Assembly: GCA_005223375.1 (NCBI GenBank)
Contig: RXOD01003978.1
Location: 1-33,643, forward strand
Reading direction: 5' to 3'
Origin: Amoebophrya sp. AT5.2
Taxonomy: Eukaryota > Sar > Dinophyceae > Syndiniales > Amoebophryaceae
Length of the DNA stretch: 33,643 nt
In this document: piece after piece, positions 27,125 to 33,643 of the stretch
Position numbering within the stretch: the stretch's first letter is position 1
How the letters are laid out: the number at the start of each line of letters is the position of its first letter
Made by a program: the position numbers and the translations under genes
Notes under the pieces: model-generated
Databases searched by the model: none
What the model saw: the letters and a program-made list of their open reading frames with translations, nothing else
What the model was told of the DNA's origin: nothing

Positions 27125-29101
27125 ATGACGTCGAGGCGTGGCCGTGGCGAGCAGCTGCCGTGCTCCGCCAGCAGTGCTCTTGCTCGGGGCACGTTGTCCG
27201 CAAGCTTCGTGCGCCGCTTGGCGGACAATGCGCTACTCATTCGAGCTCGGCAGCAGGCGCCCGGAGACCACGCGCCCGTCTCGAGCGATCTGCTTGTTTT
27301 GAAGAAGGTACGGCACAACAGTAACGAGCTTTGCATACTCCGCACTCTGTGTTGTCAAGCCGCGACATTCACATCTACGTCTACTGCGGATAAGGCTGCT
27401 GCCGCTGTCGGCCTCCATCGTCGTCCGCATCCCAACATTGTTCGATTTCGCGGAGCATTCGGGCTTGGCAGCTTTGGCGGCCACGAACTTTCACGACCTG
27501 CCGCGTGGACCTGTCTCGTGACCAAATTCGAGACCGACGGCGACTTACAGAGCTTGATCAAGCGCCGCGACGCTCCCATCCAGGAGCAGATTGTGTTGGA
27601 AATTTTCGCGCAATTGAGCTGTGCCCTGGCCTACCTCCACGACCGAGGCATACAGCACCGGGACGTCAAGTCCGGCAATGTTTTTGTTGCTCTTGCTGCG
27701 AACGTCGTGCGGTTGGGGGACTTCGGAATCTCGGTTTTCAGTAATGCCGATGGCGACCCCGCCGCGGCCGCTCGGGCTGGTGGGCCCGCCAAAAGTGAGG
27801 ACGGGACGGAGGAGAAAGGGGCGGGGGAGTTGTACCAAGACAGCAGGGACGAAACAACCACACAGGCCGACCAAAATAAAGAGAGTGCGCGCGTCGAATC
27901 AAAACCCCTGCCGCAGAGTTGGCCTGCGTCTCCTGAACCGATTCCAGCCTGCGCATCAGAAGCAGACGAGATGCACCAGCATGGAGGAGAAGTAGAAGAC
28001 AAACGCACGCTATCTTTCAGTGACGAATTTTGTATGCAGCGAAGGGGATCTTCGTTCCAAGACGCCGTCGGCGAGTGGGAGGCAGCCAACCTATACGGCA
28101 GTGGGTCCTCTTCGCCATCAATCTCCCGTGCGGCAGCCGGTCCGCCTTTACCAAGTCGAAGCAGTGGCGAGCAAGGGGACGACGAGTATTCCATCTCGGC
28201 GTCTGGCGGTTCGAATAAAGCGGCCACCGCCAGGCTGGAAGCAACGTTCACTCATCTTCCGCCAGAGGTTTTGGAGGGCGGCGACGCTGCTTGGTCGGAG
28301 AAGTCCGACATGTACCAACTCGGCATTGTCGTGTACGAAATGTGCACCCTGCGGCTCCCCTACGACGCGGATAACATGGGGGCGCTGACGCTCCAGATCG
28401 CTGCCGGACTGTACCCGCCGATACCAACGATTGAAGTCCGGGGAGGACGAAGTAGACGTCGAGAGGAGGGTACAACAGCTGCTCCTGCTCCTGGGCGAGG
28501 CTATTCCGACCGTGTGCAATACGTCGTGAAGCGGTTGTTGAAACGAACCGCGACAAAGAGACCGGGAGGGCGGGAAGTCTTGCGCTGGATGAAGAGGAAA
28601 GACCTGCTGGCAGTTTGCGACGACGAGTTTTTGGAAGAATTGCAAGTCGGTACGGGAGGAGATGATGTTTTGAAGTCGACAAAGGTCGATGGACGCACAC
28701 CCAACAGACGCGTCGCGGGGCAGATTGTGGATTCTTTTTCTTTCGATGACGGCAACAAGGCGGACCTCATTGAAGACTTGTTGACCACCTCGAAACTAAC
28801 AAGTGAAAAGCAGCATGAGGAATATGTATATGATACTCACGATCCGCTACTTTGTTCCGCACCACATGATCGGGAAGATGCGAGGGCAATTCTTTGTGAT
28901 TTCTTTGAGCTGGTGCGATCAGAGATTGGCCGAAACGGTTCACCGCCCGCACCACAGACGCAGTTTCGCTGTCCGCGTCTATCATGTGGAACGAAAGTAG
29001 CGGTGGCGGTAATCCTAATCGCGCGCGCGGGGCTGCAGGTAATATGCGCCACACTGTTCTTCGTGCTGGTCTGCGTCTCTCTGCTTATATCCGCGATCTG
29101 A
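27125..29101 (+). CDS. NEK-like protein kinase with activation-segment insert and hydrophobic tail
   Basis: 658 residues from the first ATG. The family transfers phosphate from ATP to Ser/Thr. Visible elements: beta-3 lysine in LLVLKKV (60-61), a helix-C-like NELCILRTL, hinge CLVTKFETDGDLQSLI, catalytic loop HRDVKSGN (His178-Asp180), DFG (199-201), PPEVLEGG (379 onward), KSDMYQLGIVVYEMCTL and LPYDADNMGALTLQIAAGLYPPI. The last three are characteristic of NIMA-related kinases. No GxGxxG loop is recognisable near residues 15-55. The activation segment, usually 20-30 residues, spans about 178 because of a Ser/Glu-rich insert. The C-terminus (about 625-658) is hydrophobic, with ATLFFVLVCVSLLISAI, suggesting a tail anchor, unless a GTAATA donor at 29040 removes it. 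The catalytic Asp and Lys are present, so activity is plausible. Confidence 0.85.
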   Translation: MTSRRGRGEQLPCSASSALARGTLSASFVRRLADNALLIRARQQAPGDHAPVSSDLLVLKKVRHNSNELCILRTLCCQAATFTSTSTADKAAAAVGLHRRPHPNIVRFRGAFGLGSFGGHELSRPAAWTCLVTKFETDGDLQSLIKRRDAPIQEQIVLEIFAQLSCALAYLHDRGIQHRDVKSGNVFVALAANVVRLGDFGISVFSNADGDPAAAARAGGPAKSEDGTEEKGAGELYQDSRDETTTQADQNKESARVESKPLPQSWPASPEPIPACASEADEMHQHGGEVEDKRTLSFSDEFCMQRRGSSFQDAVGEWEAANLYGSGSSSPSISRAAAGPPLPSRSSGEQGDDEYSISASGGSNKAATARLEATFTHLPPEVLEGGDAAWSEKSDMYQLGIVVYEMCTLRLPYDADNMGALTLQIAAGLYPPIPTIEVRGGRSRRREEGTTAAPAPGRGYSDRVQYVVKRLLKRTATKRPGGREVLRWMKRKDLLAVCDDEFLEELQVGTGGDDVLKSTKVDGRTPNRRVAGQIVDSFSFDDGNKADLIEDLLTTSKLTSEKQHEEYVYDTHDPLLCSAPHDREDARAILCDFFELVRSEIGRNGSPPAPQTQFRCPRLSCGTKVAVAVILIARAGLQVICATLFFVLVCVSLLISAI

Positions 29102-29215
29102 TTTTCATATTAGATCTGAAGCAGAGTTTGAGTGGGAGGCACCAGCTCAAGCATCGTGAAATCGTGCTGGATGCTGACGGCCTGTGCTAATCCTTGCCAT
29201 ACGCATGTGTACGTA

Positions 29216-29230
29216 CTTACCCGTTTTCAG
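29216..29230 (+). promoter_or_regulatory. Putative splice acceptor
   Basis: CTTACCCGTTTTCAG ends one base before the ATG at 29232, so the leader would be almost absent if this AG is used. The layout matches the ATCAG one base before the ATG at 17297. Confidence 0.45.
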
Positions 29231-29231
29231 A

Positions 29232-32200
29232 ATGAGGCTGTTTATTCTGCATCGTCTTCTATGTTCGCGGTGCCAGTACTGGTTTCTGTTTCTGTCTTCT
29301 TTTCCCAACTTGTTTCGCGAACTCTGCACCCTCATTGACTTCAACTCCACAAGGCCGTACAAAAATGATGCGACGTCGAGTGAGCCAAGTCGCTACAACT
29401 TCGTGGGACCACGAAGAGCTGCTGCTGCTGGTGCAGGTCCGGGGATCCTACTGGTTCTCGCAGGACGAGAGAAAACATTTGCTCATGGAGATGGACACGA
29501 TCACGACAGCGAGCCAGCTGCAGTGGTGCGGCAGGCCCCCACCTCCCCGCCGTCTGCCTCCGCCGCGGCCAGCACGGCGAAAAAAGCCACCACCAAGTCT
29601 GGCATCCCCAAGGTTTTTCTGCAGATTTCTCCCTCCTCCGAGGGTTTCCACTACAAGTACCACGTGAAGCGGCGACTGGGCAAGGACTGGAAGTACGTTC
29701 ACTGGAACGACCGGAAGTGCCTCGAGTTTATCGTGAAGACGCCCCTTCCCGGCCTCTTCGAGGAGGCTCGCCGCGAGGCCAGCGCCATGGAGTTCCCCGC
29801 CATGGTGGAAAAATACGGCGTCGCGGGGGAGAACGACTACAAGGCGTCGCGCGTGTACCAGTTGGTGCAGTTTTTCCTGCGCGAAAAGTTCATCCAGGGT
29901 GCGCACGGAGCGGACTTCTGCCGAATGTACTTTCTGTACGTCCACGGGGGCGTGTACATGGACACCGATATGATGCTCTACACAGACGTCTGGGAGAGCG
30001 CCGCAGCTGCTGCTAGTGGCAACGAGGACCCAGAAAACGCAAACCCTGGTATGATCCAACAAGTACAAGAAGGCGGGATCGAAGCCATCCTGGGTGACAG
30101 CGAAACGGGGCTGGTGGTACTGGACGCGTATCGAGAAAACAACAAACTGACGGACTACGTGTTCCGGGAACAGACGGATCAGGAGAATCAGGCTGATGCT
30201 CCTGGAGCTGTGGACCGCTCCTGCGACGAAGTAGAGGCCGAGGGCCCGAGTCGAGGAGAAACTGGCGCATCTTTGGCACCTGCAGCAGAATCTGAACCGC
30301 AACAGGCGCCGCCAAATAGTATGAAAAACTCTGGTAGTACCCGGGTGAACGTGCGTAGAGAAACCGAGTATTCAGGCATTCAAAAACTCTTCGCAAAGGT
30401 GTACCGAAATAGCCTTCCCTCTCCACCGGCGGCACCGGGAACAACTACACAGGCGGTCCTTGAAGATGCACCGCCAGAAGGGGAACCAGTACTTGCTGCA
30501 CTGGCGGCGCGCCTCTTCGGACTCAAAGTCGAGGAGTGTACTGTCCCTGTCAGCTTCACATTCTTCAAACCTTTTCTTTCGCCTTTGTTCTGGCGGCTCT
30601 TCCGACGGCTCCTAGTGCAATTCGTCAATGCCAACCCGTTTGAAGAGATGCTGTTCTGCGCGCCGCCCCCGGAGCTTGTCGAGGAATTTGACGTGCAGAG
30701 GATTTATGGCGTTGTAGCAGGGGAGCAAGGTGGAGAAGTCCTCGCACAAGCTCAAGTTCAGCCTCAAACGTCTGCCCCAATCATTTCTGAGCGGCAGATC
30801 AGCGACCTCTACGGACGTGGCAACTACGTGAAATTGCGCATGTCTTTCGGGCTGCAGGATTCGGCAGACGCCGACCTATCCGACAGCGCGTTTTTCAGAC
30901 AGCACCTCTCCTGCGCGGCGGCGGAAGCCACGAATTTGAACATGACGGGGATCGACCATTGCAGCGACGTGCTTCCCCTGCTGCAGGCGCCGTCTACTGC
31001 ACCAACAAAAAGCTCCCAGGCGAACTGCGCGTCGAGTCCGAGGACCCTCTCGACGGCTACAGCAAGACCACCCGAACGCCAACCCCAACGTGGCCGCGGC
31101 AGATTCCTGTCTGTGGTCGTGCGAGCGAATGCAACGAGCGCAGAGCCGTTCACAACTTCCGCGTTCTTTGCTTCCCCGGACTGGCGCAGGCAGTTCCCGG
31201 ATGTCACGAACGCGACACTGATTGATCTCGGATTCATCGCCACGGTGCCGCGGCACCCGGTGATCCTCGAAGCCTTGCACGACCTCTACCGAACCCGCAG
31301 GTCCGTCTTGGAGGACCCGACGCGCAACTACTGGGTTTTCTGCACGCGCATGTGGCACTCCGTGACCCGGTTCCAGAAATTCGTTGGCGTGGGAAGAAGT
31401 AATCTGTGGGGGCAGGAGGAGCTGGAACCCGTGCAGGATGAAGGTCGTGCTGCTGTTCAACGACAACGACCACGTGTGGACGAGAGTATTCCGTTCCTTC
31501 CACAGCCGTGGCACAACGAGCGCATTCTGGACTTCGACAGCGAGAGTGATTTGAAATACACGCGACGCAACAATTACGTGGTGGAGGACATTCCGATCTA
31601 CCTGCTGAACCTGCGCTTCCGCAACCTTTCGGAGGTGGACTACATTTTCCGAGATTTCGGGGTGCCGGATTTGGCAGTCGCTGACTCGAAAAAGACCAGC
31701 GGTAACGTTCGGAAAAACGCGGTGGTGATGAATGCGGAAGACATAGTCATGGAGGAGACCGCGGCAAGGCAAGACGCGCAAATCGATGTTGGTCACCAGT
31801 CATCATCCGACCACGAAGTAGTAGATGAAGATTCCCCGCGGGCTACCGTTTCGCAACACCACAATGCGAACTTCTACCACGCGGGGCGGCAGCACCCGGA
31901 CAAAGTGCCGGACCACGTGCCTGGCGACCACGCCTCGGGATTTTTCAGCTACGTGAAGCACGTGGAGGGGCTAGGGAGTCGGACAAAGGTGAAAATTCTT
32001 CCGATGCGCGAGGTGGGCACGGTGAGCTGCGGCGACACGGTGCTGGGACCCGCCATGGGCCGCGTGCTCGGACGGAACTGCAACACGTATTTCGTGGACG
32101 TCGACGACAGTACCGGCTTGCCACACGATAAGAGCAAGGGAGGAGAACGTGCGGTGCTCAAGCACTTTCACCGGACAAAGGCGATTCCAGATCACGAATT

Positions 32201-32285
32201 GAGAAAGCCGCTGACAAATGTGTTCACCTACGCTTGGAGCAACAAGAGTGCGTTCGATCGCGAAACGGCGCTTATGCATGGATGA
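29232..32285 (+). CDS. GT32-like DXD glycosyltransferase, type II membrane protein
   Basis: 1,017 residues from the ATG at 29232; ATG 29205 is in frame upstream. The N-terminus, MRLFILHRLLC...YWFLFLSSF, is a probable signal anchor, placing the enzyme in the Golgi lumen. The sugar-binding domain has IPKVFLQIS, WKYVHWNDR, a conserved ADFCRMYFLYVHGGVYMDTD with the nucleotide-sugar/metal motif Asp244-Thr-Asp246, and a later IDLGFIATVPRHPVILEALHDLY (about 662-684). This order matches glycosyltransferases of the DXD type (OCH1/GT32 and related), which add hexoses to glycoproteins or glycolipids. About 420 residues, many Glu/Ser/Gln-rich, lie between the two conserved parts instead of under 100. A C-terminal region of about 300 residues (YLLNLRFRNLSEVDYIFRDF onward) is unrecognised. 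The sugar and acceptor cannot be read from sequence. Confidence 0.85.
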   Translation: MRLFILHRLLCSRCQYWFLFLSSFPNLFRELCTLIDFNSTRPYKNDATSSEPSRYNFVGPRRAAAAGAGPGILLVLAGREKTFAHGDGHDHDSEPAAVVRQAPTSPPSASAAASTAKKATTKSGIPKVFLQISPSSEGFHYKYHVKRRLGKDWKYVHWNDRKCLEFIVKTPLPGLFEEARREASAMEFPAMVEKYGVAGENDYKASRVYQLVQFFLREKFIQGAHGADFCRMYFLYVHGGVYMDTDMMLYTDVWESAAAAASGNEDPENANPGMIQQVQEGGIEAILGDSETGLVVLDAYRENNKLTDYVFREQTDQENQADAPGAVDRSCDEVEAEGPSRGETGASLAPAAESEPQQAPPNSMKNSGSTRVNVRRETEYSGIQKLFAKVYRNSLPSPPAAPGTTTQAVLEDAPPEGEPVLAALAARLFGLKVEECTVPVSFTFFKPFLSPLFWRLFRRLLVQFVNANPFEEMLFCAPPPELVEEFDVQRIYGVVAGEQGGEVLAQAQVQPQTSAPIISERQISDLYGRGNYVKLRMSFGLQDSADADLSDSAFFRQHLSCAAAEATNLNMTGIDHCSDVLPLLQAPSTAPTKSSQANCASSPRTLSTATARPPERQPQRGRGRFLSVVVRANATSAEPFTTSAFFASPDWRRQFPDVTNATLIDLGFIATVPRHPVILEALHDLYRTRRSVLEDPTRNYWVFCTRMWHSVTRFQKFVGVGRSNLWGQEELEPVQDEGRAAVQRQRPRVDESIPFLPQPWHNERILDFDSESDLKYTRRNNYVVEDIPIYLLNLRFRNLSEVDYIFRDFGVPDLAVADSKKTSGNVRKNAVVMNAEDIVMEETAARQDAQIDVGHQSSSDHEVVDEDSPRATVSQHHNANFYHAGRQHPDKVPDHVPGDHASGFFSYVKHVEGLGSRTKVKILPMREVGTVSCGDTVLGPAMGRVLGRNCNTYFVDVDDSTGLPHDKSKGGERAVLKHFHRTKAIPDHELRKPLTNVFTYAWSNKSAFDRETALMHG

Positions 32286-33409
32286 ATACAATGAGGCGAT
32301 GGCGAAGTACTTGATTATAATCGAGATGGTGTCCTCGTCCTCCCACGACAGTCTGATTGTGGAGGCGCATGCGCTCGTGTGCTCATTCTGAATGATTCGT
32401 TCTACTTTTCGTCATCGTGTTAGGTTCGCGCGGACGATGAATAGAGGACGTCCCCCGTTCTTTTTTTTGTCGATACTCGTGTAAGTAGATTATAGTTATA
32501 CCGCATTTTTTGTACATACATACTCTACCAAAGGATCGATGGATAAGGATCCGATCGATAAAAGGACAACCAAAAGCTCGCAAAGATGAATCACCAATAA
32601 AAAAAATAAAATCTGTGAGTAGATCTGAAGATCGACGAGGATCTGTGAGTAGGCTCGTTTTTGTGCATAGAATACACCTATACCTCCAGAAATGAAAAAT
32701 GTTGAGACTGGTCCAGCACTTGATAATGGCTCGAATCTTCGACGACCAACACTTCTAAAATCTAAATCGACTCAATCTCAACAAAAACAGCTGCTATTGG
32801 GGTGCTTCTCGTGTGAAACTCACAGAGCAATAGTGCCAAGTAAGTGTAGGTAATGACAGAGACAGTCCTAGTGAACTCATCTTATACCAAATTTTATCGG
32901 TAAGGCAAGAAGGTTGCTGTTTATCTAACCCAAATCAAGACGAGAACGAGTCGGATACCACTTGTTTGGGAGATATTTACTCAGCTGCTCTCGTTCTCAT
33001 GTGTATGAATTGTTGATTACTCTCAATAAGCCCTAGTCAAACCGAGGCGCACGCATCGATTACACTTCTACTTAGGTAGACTCTACACTACTATTCCCAA
33101 CTCAGATAGGCCAACTACAGCTGGAGCTGACTAGTAGAGGCACAGACGGCAGAAGCAGATGCAGTTTTTTTTTTCAACGAATTTTGTTTTTGCAACTTGC
33201 TAGTACAACGAATAGACGAAAACGGAATCAAAGAAAGATTGTCATCGTCGATACAAGCTTGGTCGATTTTCTAGTCGATACAGATCGTATAACGGAAACG
33301 GAAACGGACTCACACTGAGACTGAGACCGCTCCTTCTTGTATAGAGACCCGACCAATCGGAATCCGTATTGTTGTAGTTGTACCTCCGGCGGACGACGCG
33401 CTCGCTTAA
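32286..33409. other. Long intergenic spacer
   Basis: AT-rich, with homopolymer runs (T at 32461 and 33165, A at 32600) and many stops in all frames. A 12-nt direct repeat, ATCTGTGAGTAG, lies at 32611-32622 and 32641-32652. GGAAAC is repeated near 33294-33307. No gene or RNA recognised. Confidence 0.55.
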
Positions 33410-33643
33410 AAAGAGACGTTCGCGCGTGGGACCGGGAGCAGGAGCAAGGCAACCAATCTCAGAGACCACGTGGTGGATCCTACTGATCGGCACGGGCACT
33501 CCGACGTCATCAAGAAGAACCAGATTCAACGGCGACGACGCAACGAAACTGTTCCAACAGCGGCTAAGTACTATCCATCGATCGACGCGCAGGGAAACAG
33601 TAGCCGGATCTGGAAGGCCAGCAAATCGGAATCCACACACTCC
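33410..33643 (+). CDS. Possible exon running off the window
   Basis: Frame 2 is open for 78 codons to the window edge with natural composition: NLRDHVVDPTDRHGHSDVIK, then NETVPTAAKYYPSIDAQGNS. It has no ATG, so an upstream exon or non-coding status must be assumed. The overlapping minus frame (33242-33640) is an alternative but is Ser/Arg-rich and shadow-like. No family recognised. Confidence 0.25.

Noticed and set aside
29448..30302. 284-residue minus-strand frame
   Set aside because: It is antisense to the conserved DXD domain; its Val/His-rich sequence arises from the opposite strand.
33242..33640. 132-residue minus-strand frame at the window end
   Set aside because: Low-complexity Ser/Arg/Leu composition and overlap with simple-sequence DNA; a + frame there looks slightly better, though both are weak.
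1..33643. tRNA, rRNA, CRISPR arrays, bacterial insertion sequences
   Set aside because: None could be recognised by eye on either strand; a covariance-model scan would be needed to exclude small RNA genes in the spacers.

Overview
This window looks like nuclear DNA of a protist with compact genes, most plausibly an alveolate of the dinoflagellate lineage. A syndinian parasite such as Amoebophrya would fit, but this is inference. The basis is that every well-supported gene lies on the + strand in tandem, spacers run from about 0.1 to 1.3 kb, and most genes are single very long open frames with few short introns. The proteins are large eukaryotic types swollen by disordered Ser/Gly/Glu-rich inserts, and a pyrimidine tract plus AG sits a short distance upstream of most start codons, as expected for spliced-leader trans-splicing. 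Nothing bacterial is present: no Shine-Dalgarno operons, CRISPR, IS elements or recognisable tRNA/rRNA genes.

Layout: (1) 2-7165, a 5'-truncated diacylglycerol-lipase-like class 3 lipase of at least 2,387 codons. (2) 7817-10064, dihydroxyacetone kinase with one 121-nt intron. (3) 10360-11544 and 11645-12373, two unrecognised genes. (4) 12906-16394, a tandem AAA ATPase resembling PEX1, with a degenerate Walker B and no C-terminal lid. (5) 17297-20266, a multi-pass membrane protein related to the rolling-stone/AIG1 type, whose membrane segments seem to be in permuted order. (6) 21543-23621, a membrane-anchored or secreted dual-specificity-phosphatase-like protein made from two exons. (7) About 23.9-26.2 kb, a GC-rich patchwork of short coding-like segments in changing frames with convincing introns, either a multi-exon gene or a decaying one. 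(8) 27125-29101, a NEK-like kinase with a large activation-segment insert and a hydrophobic tail. (9) 29232-32285, a GT32-like DXD glycosyltransferase with an N-terminal signal anchor. (10) 33410-33643, a possible exon running off the window.

The genes do not form an obvious pathway: lipid signalling, triose/glycerol metabolism, probable peroxisome biogenesis, phosphorylation and Golgi glycosylation are mixed, as usual in a eukaryotic gene array. The points most worth checking are the permuted rolling-stone-like protein, the repeated acceptor signal before starts, the catalytic domains split by hundreds of residues of disordered sequence, the altered active sites (phosphatase, AAA, kinase), the 23.9-26.2 kb patchwork, and two perfect hairpins in spacers.
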